Assembly (NCBI GenBank): GCA_965153355.1
Contig: OZ231126.1
Location: 31,186,001 to 31,250,000, forward strand
Length of the DNA: 64,000 nucleotides
Source: Flaccisagitta enflata
Taxonomy: Eukaryota > Chaetognatha > Sagittoidea > Aphragmophora
Reading direction: 5' to 3'
Shown piece after piece: positions 48,575 to 61,470 of this stretch. The first letter of the stretch is position 1. The number at the start of each line of letters is the position of its first letter. The position numbers and the translations under genes were made by a program. The notes beneath the pieces were generated by a model. The model saw only the letters and a program-made list of their open reading frames with translations. It searched no databases and was not told the origin of the DNA.

Positions 48575-48772
48575 ACAAGGAGGAAGAGGAGGAGGAGCAG
48601 AAAGAGGAGGAGAGAAGAGGATGAGGATGAGGATGGAAGAAAAAGAGAAAACAGGAAAAAAGAAGTTAGGAGGAAAGGAAAAGTAGGACAACAAATGCTA
48701 GTGAAAATTAAAGAAAAAGAAGCAGAACAACGACGACAACAACAACAGCAACAACAACAACAACAACAACAA

Positions 48773-48871
<99 letters not shown>

Positions 48872-48905
48872 CGACGACGACGACGACGACGACGACAAAA
48901 ACAAC
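48575..48905. repeat. GA-rich tract, then (CAA)n and (CGA)n
   Basis: Purine-rich at 48575-48720, (CAA)n with rare interruptions at 48735-48868, then (CGA)n at 48869-48895. Poly-Gln frames are artefacts. Confidence 0.95.
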
Positions 48906-49333
48906 AATAGCTTAAACAAAAAAGCGCTGTGTGATTGACCTTCAGTTATACAAGGAACATCTACTCGCAATTTTGACCAAGGCAAGGACAATCTGACCCA
49001 TGATCAAGGACGATGGTGATGGGCTATGTTTTCAATATGTCAGGTTTTTGCGGCCTCAAATGAACAGAAAAAAAAATTGATAAGAAATGGAAATGGGGGT
49101 GGAAGGGGTTAGGAAAGAAGTTAGATTCATATGGGGAGGCAGGGGAAGTGAAGGAGAAGGATGAGGAGTAAGAGGAGGAGGAAGAAGCAGTGGAGGAAAG
49201 GGAGGAAGCAGAGGAGGCAACGGCGAAGGAAGTGGATAAAATCTGAAGGCATATTTTTTTCTCTCTCTCGCATCACATCAACTCATGGCCTTAATTGATT
49301 CAAGGTCAACAAAGGTCATCTTTTTGTTCTATG
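48906..49333. other. Non-coding stretch
   Basis: Purine-rich from 49080 to 49240, otherwise unremarkable. I looked here for the LRR N-terminal cap (Cys-rich) and did not find it. Confidence 0.4.
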
Positions 49334-49640
49334 GATAAGCGATGGGCAGAAGGCTGTGTTGCACTGTGGTACAGAGTGCAATGTAATATAGCCAAAAAGT
49401 GGGAGTATGGTTAATTCATTTATTGATGGGCAGAAGGCTGTGTTGCACTGTGGTACTGAGTGCAATGTGATACAGCCAAAAAGTTTGGTTAATTTATTTA
49501 TTGATGGGCAGAGGGCTGTGTCGCACTGTGGTATAGAGTACAGTGTGATTGAGACAAAAGGTAAGAGTTTGGTCTTTTTATCAATTGATAGGCAGAAGGC
49601 TGTTTTTCATTACAATATAGAGAGCAATTGAATCGTGTAA
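49334..49640. repeat. Four tandem copies of a unit of about 80 bp
   Basis: Units start 'gatgggcagaaggctgtgtt' near 49341, 49423, 49503 and (diverged) 49587. They include 'gcactgtggtacagagtgca' and 'tatagccaaaaagt'. The plus-strand frame through it is made of the repeat. Confidence 0.85.
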
Positions 49641-49644
49641 AAAA

Positions 49645-50080
49645 TTAGGATAAATAATAAACTGAAGGTAATATTATATTACAGGAAAGAAAACTGTGCA
49701 AAGTCATTTGTTGTTTGTAGAATAAAAGATGCGAATACTGTGCCATATCAAGTAGTGTTACAGTAACGGATGCATTAACTGATGATTTCCATGCCGCTTT
49801 TACTGCATCTGATTTGCTTCTGCCTCTATTTTGTGATTCAAATTCTTGTAGCATTCACACCCATCAAATTAAAAGTGGCCAATCGACAGTATGAAAGGGA
49901 CATCAAGAAAAACCATGATCTATCTAACACACATTCAGCCAATGGTGCAGCCTTCAGCCCTTCATAACCAAACTCAGCGATTTTCTTGCTCTCCAAATAG
50001 ACATAAGGCGGATGCTCTTGCTTTGCTGCAGAGCCTCCATAAGAATTTAATGAGCAAAAGGTTAAAAGAAAAGACCACAT
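49645..50080 (-). pseudogene. Coding-like sequence broken by a frameshift, unrecognised
   Basis: The minus strand reads SAAKQEHPPYVYLESKKIAE, then FGYEGLKAAPLAECVLDRSW and SYCRLATFNLMGVNATRI. A shift of one frame then gives FESQNRGRSKSDAVKAAWKS and SVNASVTVTLLDMAQY. The composition is protein-like over about 120 codons and the two frames overlap at one point, as in a decayed gene or transposon ORF. I see no catalytic motif. The plus strand is also partly open, so chance cannot be excluded. Confidence 0.25.
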
Positions 50081-50249
50081 TGCAGTAAGTCTGATCTGAA
50101 AATAAAAAAGAAACAGTAAATTGAAATGAGGCTAAATTGGAAACAAATCTGCTATACTACAATACAACTCAAGACCTTGCAATGTGATTCTGCCATCGGG
50201 TTCTGCAATTGGATATGTCACATATGAATAAATCACACAACTCAAGCTT

Positions 50250-50459
50250 AACAAGGCCGGATACACGGCTATCCCAGTCGCGTGCGGGTGGGCAGGGGCT
50301 GTATTTGAGGTCACTTGATCATTTGGAGCAGGAGCAGTGAGGCCAAAGACCGCAAAAAAACAAAAAAGTTAAGTGTGACGGAAGGATGGACCGATGGACG
50401 GACGGACCGATGGACGGACTGACAAAGCGGGGTGTAGAGTCGCGTAGCACGCGACTAAA
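50250..50459 (+). mobile_element. HP-family element, full copy (210 bp)
   Basis: AACAAGGCCGGATACACGG, sub-terminal CAGTCGCGTGCGGGTGGGC, 'gaggtcacttgatcatttgg', (GGACCGATGGAC)n, 'gcggggtgtagagtcg', hairpin GTCGCGTAGCACGCGAC and TAAA. Confidence 0.92.
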
Positions 50460-50642
50460 TATGAATCACTTATTTACTTAATCACTCAGTCACTCAGTTA
50501 CTGACTCACTTATCAACCACTGAATCGGGATTATTTAAGTTTTTTTGTTTAGTCCCTTATATTCAAGTGAAGGTCGTTGTTAACTGAAGCAAAATTTGTA
50601 CTACCGTCATTCAATTTGATAGCGCTCTTTCATCTTTGCATC

Positions 50643-50837
50643 TTTTTAGTCGCGTGCTACGCGACTCTACACCCTGCTATGTCGGTCCGTCGGTTGGTCT
50701 GTTGGGCGGTCGGTTGGTCCCTTTTTTACTTTTTCAGCGTTTTTGAGCTTTTTGAGCATACAGCCTTAGCGACCTTCTCCAGCACTGCTCCTGCCCACCT
50801 GCACGCGACTAGGGTAGCCGTGTATCCGGCCTTGTTT
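50643..50837 (-). mobile_element. HP-family element, full copy (195 bp)
   Basis: Mirror orientation to the copy at 50250: AGTCGCGTGCTACGCGACT, 'ctacaccctgctatgtc', GGTTGGTC runs, 'cactgctcctgcccacct', GCACGCGACT and 'tgtatccggccttgttt'. The pair is an inverted repeat with a 183 bp spacer. Confidence 0.92.
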
Positions 50838-51093
50838 TGCATACTCAGTACATCTTCCATGTTTTTGTCTCAGTTTAATACCTTCAAAGTAAAAACTCAT
50901 ACGTCCAAATCTATCAATCTCATTTATAGTTACTTGATCCGTGATTTCCAATATTGGAATAATTTATCTTAACATATCACGGTCCTTTCTTTTGCTTCTT
51001 CCATTCATTGTCTCGTCGTTACCAGGAACTATTGTTGGCACCGATGATTATGGGATCTCGAGCCAGGTGTAATTCAGTGAGCATGGTTTGTCC

Positions 51094-51400
<307 letters not shown>

Positions 51401-51807
51401 TTCTTTACCTTGCCCTTGTTTATTTCTTCTCTTTCTTTTCATTTCTTTTCTTTTCATTTTTCGTCATTTTTTCTTTTCTTTTTTTTTCATTTTCGTCATT
51501 CTTTTAAAATCATTTTTGTTTGTTTGTTTTCAATGCCATCCTCTTTCTCGATTTTTTCTTTTGTCTATGATTTTGTCTCTCATTTCGTCTCACCCACTTT
51601 CATCTCTTCTACCTCTTCCATTTTCTCATTTCAACTTTATTTCTTCTGTCTCTTTCTCATTCTTCTTCATTTCTTCTGTCTTTATCCCTTTCTCACTCTC
51701 CTACATTTCCTCTGTCTCTTTCTCTTTCTCTTTGAATTGGTGTCAATGTCCTAGCCGAGTGAAAATGAAGACTGCCGTCAAGTGTCATTGGCCAGAGAAT
51801 GAGAGAG

Positions 51808-51846
<39 letters not shown>

Positions 51847-51945
51847 AGACAATAAAGAACGAGAGAGACAGAATCAGAGAGAGAGACAAAGAGAGACAGA
51901 GGAAGCCGAAGAGAAATAGAGCCAAAGAAAGAAAGATAGAAACAA
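51401..51945. repeat. Pyrimidine-rich tract and (GA)n
   Basis: 'tttcttttcatttcttttc' and 'cttctgtctctttctc' units at 51410-51735, then (GA)n at 51799-51845 with a degenerate tail. Confidence 0.85.
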
Positions 51946-52399
51946 TAGTCGCAATAGCGTTAAATGGTCAGCGTACCCGTTGCCCCTATGTTAGTTTACC
52001 GCTCGACTCAATAAAAAAGCTGCACTTTTAAAAGGCAAATTGTCATATTGAATTTCAAAATAATTAATTAAAATCTTGAACCGTTAAAAAGCTCTTGAAA
52101 AGAGCTTTCATTTAGCCCCAATCTGGCAATTCTAGCTTTATTCGTTTAGAAATGGCATAAGGATGAGTAAAAACATTGCCATTATCAGTTTGCAATAGAA
52201 ATAAGCATTTTTACAAATTGGAAGGTAACTTTAACAAGTTGTAGTTCCTAAACCGTTTGAGATACAGATCAGTGATTCAGATCTGGGATTGGTCTAGAAT
52301 GAAAGAAAGATCTTTAAAAGATCTTTAAAATCACTTCAACAGAAAAATATTTGAATGATTTCTTTTTCTGATTCATCCACTTAGAATAGGGTGCAGCTT
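51945..52399. other. MS-tail fragment and dispersed module
   Basis: 51944-51985 has 'atagtcgcaatagcgttaaa' and 'ggtcagcgtacccgttgccc', an MS-type tail without a minisatellite. 52085-52330 contains the dispersed module twice in opposite orientations ('gcaattctagctttattcgt' and 'gggattggtctagaatgaaa'), so it may be an eroded palindrome. Confidence 0.5.
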
Positions 52400-53045
52400 T
52401 TTTGGGCAGCGGCCCTGAAGGGGACGAAGTCTTGTAGAACACAGGGGGACTTTCGTTCATTCGTTCGTCTGTTAGTTCGTGCGTCCCCCCCCGTTTCAGG
52501 CCCCTCAGGCCTAAAATCTAGCCTCTCAGGCCTCAAATTCAGCCTCTCAGGCCTCTAATCCAGCCTCTCAGGCCTCAAATCCAGCCTCTCAGGCCTCAAA
52601 TCCAGCCTCTCTGGCCTCAAATCCAGCCTCTCAGGCCTCAAATCCAGCCTCTCAGGCCTCAAATCCGACCTAGCAGGCCTCAAACCTGGCCTTTCAGACC
52701 TCAAACTAGGCCTCGCAGGCCTCAAATCGAAATTCCCATGCCTCAAACCTGTCCTCTCATGCCTCAAATTAGGCCTCAAATTAGTCCTCTCAAGCTTCCA
52801 ATTGGCATTCTCAGGCCTTACATCAGCCTTCTTAGACCTCAATTTAAGCTCTTGAAGGCCTTCAGTCAACCCTCTATGTAGCATCTCATCCAGGTAAGGC
52901 AGGACGAACGAAAGTCCCCCTGTGTTCTACAGGACTTTGTCCCCTTCGGGGCCACTGCCCTGCTTCCCCTCACTACAACTCACAATCACTCAAAGCAGGG
53001 CTAAGGGTATCGCTGACCATATATTGCCCTTGGGCGACCTGTTTT
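52400..53045. mobile_element. MS-family element, CTCTCAGGCCT variant, second copy
   Basis: The left end 'gggcagcggccctgaagggg' with 'ttgtagaacacagggggac' is mirrored at 52905-52960. The minisatellite ('cagcctctcaggcctcaaat') has about 19 units, all in one direction, unlike the head-to-head arrays elsewhere. The tail 'gggtatcgctgaccatatat' ends 'cccttgggcgacctgttttt'. The plan matches 15070-15575. Confidence 0.88.
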
Positions 53046-53054
53046 TAGTCGAGT

Positions 53055-53525
53055 AGTATGTGGATGTGTTATGGTGAGAGGGGCAGCGGCCCCAAAGGGG
53101 CTGATGACCTATGCTTAGCAGTTTTTGAGGCTCTAGGCTTAAATTTGACCATCAATAATGGGATTTGAGCCTCCAGGCTGTGATTTGAGCCGAGATGCTG
53201 GGATTTGAGCCTTAAGGCTGGGATTTGAGCTTTGAGGCTGGGATTTGAGCATTGAGGCTGGGAATTGAGTCTCGAGACTGGGATTTGAGTCTCCAGATCG
53301 CGAAACTTGGATTTGAGCCTCGAGGCTTGAATTTGAGCCTGGAGACCTGGATTTGAGCCTCGAGGCTTGGATTTGAGCATGGAGACTTGGATTTGAGCCT
53401 CGAGGCTTGGATTTGAGCCTCAAGGCTAGGATATTAGCTTTGAAGGGGTGGACAGAGGAGGTGGAGGAGAAATCTCCCGTGTGAAAGCATAGGTCATCGG
53501 TCCCTTCAGGGGCCGCTGCCCAAAA
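53055..53525. mobile_element. MS-family element, GAGGCTGGGATTTGAGCC variant
   Basis: The left end 'ggggcagcggccccaaagg' with 'ctgatgacctatgctt' is followed by about 15 minisatellite units and then 'gtgtgaaagcataggtcatc' and 'aggggccgctgcccaaaaag'. It lies 10 bp after the previous copy. Confidence 0.85.
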
Positions 53526-53548
53526 AGACAGAGAGACAGAGAGAGATA

Positions 53549-54501
53549 ACCATGGCGACAATAAAAATGGCCGCCTATTCAAACCCCTCCCCTGAGTTCA
53601 ATTTTTCAACTAGCTTCATAATTTTTTAGGTGGTAATAGAACTTCAAATTTCTGGCTCAGAGAAAAAATCAGAACTCAAAAAAGTTAACAAATGTACCCG
53701 TGGCATCAATTTTTGTGAAAGGCATCCAAATATGGATCTGCCAAATCACATTTTTTTCGCATTTTTTGGTTTTTGTAATGTTTTACAAAAACTCATGCCA
53801 CAGGCACAAAAATACACTTTTTCGAGTTCTGATTTTTGCAGCAGGTCAATAAGTTGTAAAACTCTCACACACTTGAAAAAAATTGCCCCTGTTTTAAAAA
53901 ATCATTTGTTAAAAGAAGGTGGGAAGACAGGTGTTTAAGAGATGATTTTGCACATTTTCAGTAAAATCAACAAAAAATAGTGCAAAATTCAACATTTTTA
54001 AGTTCTGATTTTTTTGTTGAGTTGGAAATTTGATGGACTATCTTCACCTAAAGAATTATGAGACTAGTTGAAAAAATGAGCTCACTGTAAAAAATTGAAG
54101 TTAGTAAAAAAATTCAATCAAAAACTGATTTTACCTCCTTGTTTCAAAATCACTACTATGGCTACAAAAATTAACTTTTTTGAGTTCTGATTTTTTTGGT
54201 GAGTCGAATATCATCAATACTTTCTTCATCTTTGAAAAATTCAAAAGCAATGATGAAAAAAAAGTCATTTCTTAAAGTTCTGAAATAATCATTGTAAAAA
54301 GGTATTGATCAATTTGTATTAGGATACTGTTCACAAAAATTAATGTTGCGGACACAAAAATCAACTTTTTTGAATTCTGATTTTTTTGCTAAATCAGAAA
54401 TTCAAAATATTATCACCCTCTTAAAGATTATGAAGCTAGTCCAAAAATTGAACTCACAGCAGCAAATTGAACATGGCGGCCATTTTTATTGTCGCCATGG
54501 T
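53549..54501. mobile_element. Inverted-repeat element, 953 bp, TA-flanked
   Basis: ACCATGGCGACAATAAAAAT at the left and its inverse 'atttttattgtcgccatggt' at the right (about 26 bp nearly perfect), with TA directly outside both. The interior repeats 'ttttttgagttctgattttt' near 53820, 53998, 54178 and 54365, and inverted near 53665. No transposase frame. Confidence 0.88.
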
Positions 54502-54617
54502 TAAAGAAATACAGACAGAGAAAAAGACAGAGAGAGTGAGTGTGTACATCTTTGGTGGGAATATCGTTTGAGCGACACCATTAAAGACAAAGACATGGTT
54601 GCCAAGGAATATTATGA

Positions 54618-54661
<44 letters not shown>

Positions 54662-54670
54662 GACCGAGAG
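54502..54670. repeat. GA-rich flank with (GA)n
   Basis: 'gacagagaaaaagacagaga' and (GA)n at 54619-54652. Confidence 0.85.
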
Positions 54671-55265
54671 TTGGAAGATGTTGGGGGAGTGAGCAAGAAG
54701 GTTACAGACTTTCCTAGAAGAAAACACTTATTCAAGGAGAGGTAAGAATCGGAGGGAGAGGGTGAAAAAGAGTAAAGGGGAGACAGTTAGCATGGAGAGC
54801 AGGGAGGGGGGGTGATACAGGTAATTTAATAAGGGATGAAAAAAAAGATGTATGGAAAAACGAGAGCAGGTGTCGATGATTCCGTTTTAGGCCAAATCCC
54901 TAATAATGAGTACATCTAATTGATTTAACTTCTCGAGGCAGACAATTTCTGATCTTTTAAATTAGTAGACGAAACCTTCATGTATCTATTACATGTATTT
55001 CATGCCGTAACTGATGTAAAAATTCCATCTATCTTTGCTGGATTTCCATTATTGCCAATATATAAAGATAAAACAAAATGGCATGAAGGAATCAAGGGTT
55101 CATATCCGTCACAGGCGGGTTTTTGATGCTCTTGGATACGTTTTGTAACTGTATCTCATTGCCCAAAGGGCGAATGTCGATCAGTCAGCTCCACAGGACA
55201 TTGAACCTTTGCTTCCGCTTCTTGATGTGGATGTTTTAAATCATTCTCTTCATTGTTTTCACGCT
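54671..55265. other. Non-coding stretch
   Basis: No exon or repeat that I can support. Translations of 55090-55235 on both strands contain stops. Confidence 0.4.
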
Positions 55266-55334
55266 GTAAATGAAGCTTCGTGAAAACTGCTCTCGGGCTG
55301 TGCCATTCTGCGGCTCCCCCTCTGGTCTATTTGG

Positions 55335-55477
<143 letters not shown>

Positions 55478-55685
55478 TCTTCTCTTTTATGCCCTGCTCC
55501 CCCTTGGATGAAGATGATTTTCTTGGAAAACGATGTCCCCCTTGGATGGTTTTCAATATGCTTCAATTCTCTTAAGATGTTTTCTCTGTTCTTATATATT
55601 CTTTGATGATTTTCAAGTTTGGCTGTTATGTGCTTTGACATAATCCTCAGAGAAGACTTAATGACACTTACTCCCAGACGCATGC

Positions 55686-55687
<2 letters not shown>

Positions 55688-55758
<71 letters not shown>

Positions 55759-55760
55759 TT
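55688..55760. repeat. (CA)n microsatellite, about 72 bp
   Basis: Perfect CA run. Confidence 0.98.
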
Positions 55761-55867
55761 TTCTCATTACCTTGTTCAAACGCTTCAAAGTTTAAATTAG
55801 ATTTACTTTAGTCTTTTTATTTGACTTATCGATTTAAAGACTTAAGGAAAAGAGCAGAGAGGATGAA

Positions 55868-55878
55868 GAAAGAAGCAG

Positions 55879-55910
<32 letters not shown>

Positions 55911-56390
55911 GAAGTAGAAGATGAAGAAGAAGAAGAAGAAGAAGAAGAAGAAGAAGAAGAAGAAGAAGAAGAAGAAGAAGAAGAAGAAGAAGAAGAAGAA
56001 GAAGAAGAAGAAGAAGAAGAAGAAGAAGAAGAAGAAGAAGAAGAAAGAAGCAGAAAAAGAAGAAGAAGAAAGAAGAAGAAGAAGAAAGAAGAGATGAAGA
56101 AGAAGAAGAAGAAGAAAGAATGAAGAAGCAAAGAAGAAGAAGAAGCAGTGAAGAAGAAGAAGAAGAAGAAGAAGAAGGAAGAAGGAAGCAGAGGAAGAAG
56201 AAAGAAGAAGAAGAAGAAGGAGGAAGAAGAGAAGAAGAAGAAGAAGAAGCAGAAGAAGAAGAAAGAGAAAAAGAAAAAGCAAAAAGAAAAGAAGAAGAAG
56301 AAGAAGAAGAAGAAGAAGAAGAAGAAGAAGAAGAAGAAGAAGAAGAAGAAGAAGAAGAAGATAAATTAGAAGAAGAAAAATTATTCTTGT
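55868..56390. repeat. (GAA)n and related purine array, about 520 bp
   Basis: Near-perfect GAA at 55930-56044, then GAA with 'agaagcaga', 'gaagga' and 'gaaaaa' interruptions to 56360. Poly-Glu, Ser, Leu and Phe frames are artefacts. Confidence 0.97.
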
Positions 56391-56701
56391 TCTTAAGATG
56401 CACAAGTAAATGACAAAGCCTCTTCTCCACCTCCGCCTCCCTCTCCTCCTTCTCCTTTTCCTCATCCATCCCTAAGCCCAACTTTCCCATGGTTTTGACG
56501 TCATCATTTTGAGTCTGGGTCTTACGTCCCAGTTTAAGCCTTTTTTTTCATCTCTATTCCGCTGACAGAACACATTTTCAATTTGCTTCTCAAGTTCTCA
56601 TTCTATCATTTACGTTGACAATGTTTGTGTGTTCTTCATTCATCCATCTATTCATACATCGCCAGTCCTCATACAGACACAAATAAGGATGATCACAAAG
56701 T
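56391..56701. other. Non-coding stretch
   Basis: A pyrimidine-rich block at 56415-56480 follows the purine array. Nothing else seen. Confidence 0.4.
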
Positions 56702-56935
<234 letters not shown>

Positions 56936-57242
56936 CGTAGATGAGACAATGCTTGTTTCGGACATGGATTAGGAACAACAATTCTTTCCGACATGAAGTG
57001 GGATCTGATGGTGACAACAATTGTGTCAGCATGGATGAAGGCTTGATCACCCCATTCTATACTTTTGATGACTCTTCATTTTTCTTGTCGTTTTCAAACC
57101 CCTCTTGATTCCCATCCAATTGCCCTGTTTCCCTCTCCAACCCGTTCTTAGTCCTTACCCATACAGATCCTCTCCCGCCCTTTCATGATGCATCTCGTTT
57201 CGCCCCCACACCTCCCCATTCAAAACCTCCATGGTCCTACTA
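56936..57242. other. Non-coding stretch
   Basis: No repeat or exon recognised. A C-rich segment lies at 57120-57240. Confidence 0.4.
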
Positions 57243-58565
57243 CCGGGTCTTCAATCTGGACTGGGAAAAAGTATTAAGCTTTTACCCTCAGAAGCTTCTT
57301 TTTAATAACTTGAAATTATTTTTCTATGTAGTACTATGTTTGACATTTTTTTGTGTCAAAATTTTATCGGTCTGTGTCAAATATTTTGTCCACAATATCA
57401 ATTTGAAGTAAAACAAGTATTTATGGTTGAAGCTCAATTTATCCCTTTTTCATCAAAATCATTTTAATCATATTTCCTCTTATTTTTGATCGGTTTAAGC
57501 TACAAATGTCAAAATAGTCTTGAAATAAAGATGTATTATACAGGGTGTATCATGCCAAATTAGATATAAGAAAACGATGGCATTCTGCTTCTAAAAGTGC
57601 AAAAATAGATCTGAAAAAAGATTCAAAGAGCATACAAGCTCCGGTTTTTTGTGTAAAAATTTTATGAGTCTGGGTCAAATATTCTAGCCACAACATTAAT
57701 TTGAAGTGAACTGAGCATTTAGAGGAGAAGCTTTTTGGATATGATTGTGATGCTGAAAGCTTTTCTTTAAATTGCTATTATTTCTAAACGGCTTGAGCCA
57801 CATTTGCCAGATTGGTCTCAAATTAAAGAAAATTTGATAAGCTTTAATTTGGGACCAATCCACTATGGTCTGGAAGTGGCTAAATCTGAAACAAAACCTA
57901 AAGATTGACAATAATGATTATAATGAATACAACAACAAAGAAAAAAAAATTTAAAAAAGATTTGTCTTCATTTTTCGGGTTTTTATATACAAAAAGGTCA
58001 TTTTTAACAATTCAAGATTATTTTAGAATACATGAAATCCTTAAATCTCCTTAAAATTGAATAGTGAGATTTTAATATTTCTTATTGGTAATAAAAATGT
58101 TTTCTGAGTAAGGGCTTAGTTATTACAAAGAAAAATTAAGATATCATATTTTTATCAATATTCTTTTATTTAGCTTAAGATATCTAAGATATTACTCAAA
58201 ACATGCAAAGTAAACGCTGAATCATGTATAATTTCATGGACAAAAGATTCAAAGTTTTTTGATGAAGTTTAAGCTTAACAGAAACACAGAATAAATACAG
58301 AATGAAATATCACTAAGAATATTTATTTATTGTTTATTCATGAAAAGTATCATGAATGATTTAAAACTCAGAAAATGCTAAAAACGAATGATATTTTTTT
58401 TTTCATATTTACAAAAGAAATAAGAATAATAGAAATATACTTAAAATTATACATCTTTAATCTTTTTAATATTTTCAAATATTCTCGATTATATCTGGTT
58501 CTCAAGCATGTGCAACCCATAGTGCATGTTTGATGTCAAATAACGACTCATTCCTTTGAAAGAAA

Positions 58566-58780
58566 AACAAGGTTGGATACACGGCTACCCCAGTCGCATG
58601 TGGGTGGGCAGGGGCTGTATTTGAGGTCACTTGATCATTTGGACAGAAGCAGTGAGGCTAAAGACAGCAAAAAAAAAACAAAAAAGTAAAGTGTGATAGA
58701 CGGACCGACAGACGGACCGACGCACGGACTAACAGATGGATGGACCGACAAAGCGGGGTGTAGGGTCGCGTAGCACTCAA
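58566..58780 (+). mobile_element. HP-family element nested in the 3.77 kb palindrome
   Basis: AACAAGGTTGGATACACGG, CAGTCGCATGTGGGTGGGC, 'gaggtcacttgatcatttgg' and a GGACCGAC run. The 3' end 'ggtgtagggtcgcgtagcac' has lost the second hairpin arm. A run of about 13 C and a short CA run follow at 58815-58841. Confidence 0.82.
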
Positions 58781-58959
58781 CAATCGCAGGTGGATGGGGA
58801 GAGGCATGCAATTTCCCCCCCCCCCCCCCACACACACACACAATCACAACTGTCCATGGGTTAGTCCGTCAGTCTAGCAAGTTTTTTTTCGATTCAGGAG
58901 ATAGATTCATGTTTTTTGTTTGTTTTTTTTTTTGCTTTTTCATGATTTTTGTTTTGTTT

Positions 58960-58990
58960 ATAGATTTGCGTGGCATGCGACTAAAAATGG
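58960..58990 (+). mobile_element. Isolated HP-family 3' end
   Basis: 'tagatttgcgtggcatgcga' followed by 'ctaaaaatgg' keeps the hairpin plan (GCGTGGCATGC) without a body. Confidence 0.4.
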
Positions 58991-59284
58991 AGGTGCTGAA
59001 AACCAAAATACAGTTATTAATTTTGGCGAGACGAGGGGGACCATATCCATCTGGGCATAATCTAAATCTCATGATCCTCATGTTCTGTCGGTATGGTTCA
59101 TGCAAGCAGGAAATTGATGAAATAGGGAAGGAACAGCCCCTAATAAATAGTTCATTCAAATCATAGAAAAGGATGGACAGAGCAAGTCAAAAGTACAGCT
59201 TATCTTTACTAACTCGCTTCTGAAGTAACTGTACAAAATCAAATCTTTCCTGGAGCAACAAGCTCAATGCCATATAGACTGAAC

Positions 59285-59790
59285 TTGAATGAATAAACAA
59301 ATGAATGAATGAATGAATGAATGAATGAATGAATGAATGAATGAATGAAACAAGTGTCAGTTTCAAACAGTTTGTTCTTTTCATCTCTAAATAAATGAAT
59401 GAAGGAACAAAAAAATGAATGAATTTATGAATTTACATATGAATGAATGAATTAATGAATGAATGAATAAATGAATGAATGAATGAATAAATAAATGAAA
59501 ATCGTTCTAAGAGAAACAATGCTTTGCATGAAAACACGCATCTGTTGACAATGATTGAAGAGATAAATTTATTAAAAAATCAACAACTGACAATTGGATT
59601 AGTTGAAGAATGAGTAATGAATAAATGAATGCATGAATGAATGAATGAATGAATGAATGAATGAATGAATGAATGAATTAGAAGAAAGGTATAGATGGTT
59701 GAATCCCGATAAGAAAGAAGAATTGAATGAATGAATGAATGAATGAATGAATGAATGAATGAATGAAAGAATGAATGAATGAATGAAAAA
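59285..59790. repeat. (GAAT)n arrays in several blocks
   Basis: Perfect or near-perfect 'gaat' runs at 59287-59348, 59455-59498, 59625-59678 and 59724-59790, separated by short unrelated or degenerate sequence. Confidence 0.95.
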
Positions 59791-61039
59791 TGATTAAAAA
59801 AACAGATTGTTGTTGACCAGTGAGTGGCTCATACAAAATTTCAGCAAGTTAGAGTAGAAAATGTCTGATTTACAGCATTTTCAAAAATGAGAAAAATGAC
59901 CTATAATTTTCATCCCAAAAAAATCGTGTTCCGGCGCAAGCTGGCGCAGGTAAAACCTTATATACATTTGCTCGGCATATGATGTACTTTCAATATGTAA
60001 TAGCCAGAATGTGTGGAAAACTGTGCAAAAAGAGAAAATGATGAATTTCTGAAGCAAAATTTTTTTTGGACGGGTGCAACTTTGAAGAGTCATTGCTGGC
60101 TCAATTTTTGAGTCACACCGGAGATTTTTTGCATGGAGCTAGTCTAGATACGCACTTGACAAAATGCCAAAGCGCGTACATGTGACTGAAAATTTTCTGT
60201 ACTCAATGCTTCAATGAAAAATGCTGTTTTTTGCACATTTTTTTACAAGGGCCTGGTAACCATAGTAACGAGGTAAGTTAAGGGTATTGAAAAGCACTTT
60301 TACGCCCTAACAAATAGTTAAATTAGAAATTCAGACCATGAACCACCATGCTGCGGTGGAAAATCATGAAATTTTCAAATTGCGACTCGGTAGGTTATTT
60401 CTTGCTGGTATTAAGGGCCTATTCCATAGTGCAATCTGGCATCTGTAACTTAAGTCGTTTTGAAATGAGAGCAATTCAAAAAAAAACTTTCAGAATCAAA
60501 ATCATGCTCAAAGTGCTTCTCCTCTAAATGCTCAATTTATTTCAAATTAATATTGTGGCTACAATATTTGACCCAGACCACTGAAATTTTTACACAAAAA
60601 ACCGGAGCTCATGTGCTCTTTGAATTTATTTTCAAAATTTTTTTTTCACTTTTAGAAGCAGAATGCCATCGTTTTCTTATATCTAATTTGGCATGATACA
60701 CCCTGTAAAATTTGTTAAAAATGACTTCTATCTAGACCAATCTGACATTTGTTGCTCAATCCAATGAGAAATATGAGCAAACCAAAGAAAAACAATTTTG
60801 ATCAATCAAAGCTTAATTGAGCTTCATCTGAAAATGCTTCTTTTACTTCAAATCAATGTTGTGGACGAAATATTTGACCCAGACCAATGAAATTTTGTCA
60901 CAGAAAACGTCGAACATAGTACTACAAAGAAAAATTAATTCCAGGTCATTGAGAAGAAGCATCTGAGAGCAAAAGCTTAATACTTTTTCCCAGTCGAGAT
61001 TGAAGACCCGGTATTTGACCCATCCTTCCTCTTTCTAAG

Positions 61040-61260
61040 TAGCGATTTGGGCAAAAGCCAAAAAGGGGCTGATGACCCATGCTTTTAAAGACAGAAACAA
61101 TTATATTCCTTTCTCTTCTATTCCCCTCAATTCACCTCTAGTGTTATTTTTACAAATAGGGTATTGTTTTAGTATTGTATGAGTTGCCCCATCATTCTTG
61201 CTGGTGACATATCTCTCACTACAACGTGACAACTTACACTCAGCAAGGGGCACTGACTAT
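61040..61260. mobile_element. MS-family remnant
   Basis: 'gggcaaaagccaaaaagggg' with 'ctgatgacccatgctttt' resembles an MS end, and 'gcaaggggcactgactatct' near 61244 resembles a tail. No minisatellite. Confidence 0.4.
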
Positions 61261-61468
61261 CTTTTGGTTTTGGCTACAATTTTTTTGCAATTAGCAACTC
61301 GATAGGAGGTTTTGACGGTTGGTCAGTTGGTCCGTTGGATCGTTGGTCGTTTGATATTCGAGATGGCGTGCTTGTGTGATTTGAGGGGGGGAAGGGGTGG
61401 TAGGAGGTTTAACGCCCCAGCCTAGTGCCCACCCATCCATGACAATATTGCAACCCCGCATTACACAA
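61261..61468. other. Non-coding stretch
   Basis: 'ggttggtcagttggtccgtt' at 61318-61340 is HP-like. G-rich at 61383-61410. Nothing else. Confidence 0.4.
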
Positions 61469-61470
61469 TA

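Larger units (their letters stand above)
57243..61011. mobile_element. 3.77 kb palindromic element flanked by TA, with nested insertions
   Basis: CCGGGTCTTCAATCTGGACT at the left and the inverse 'agtcgagattgaagacccgg' at the right, with TA outside both. Arms pair over several hundred bases: 'ttgtccacaatatcaatttg' near 57387 against its inverse near 60865, and 'cagggtgtatcatgccaaat' near 57541 against 'atttggcatgatacaccctg' near 60706. The centre (about 57900-60400) has lost its symmetry and holds an HP element, a C run and GAAT arrays. No transposase seen. Confidence 0.85.
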
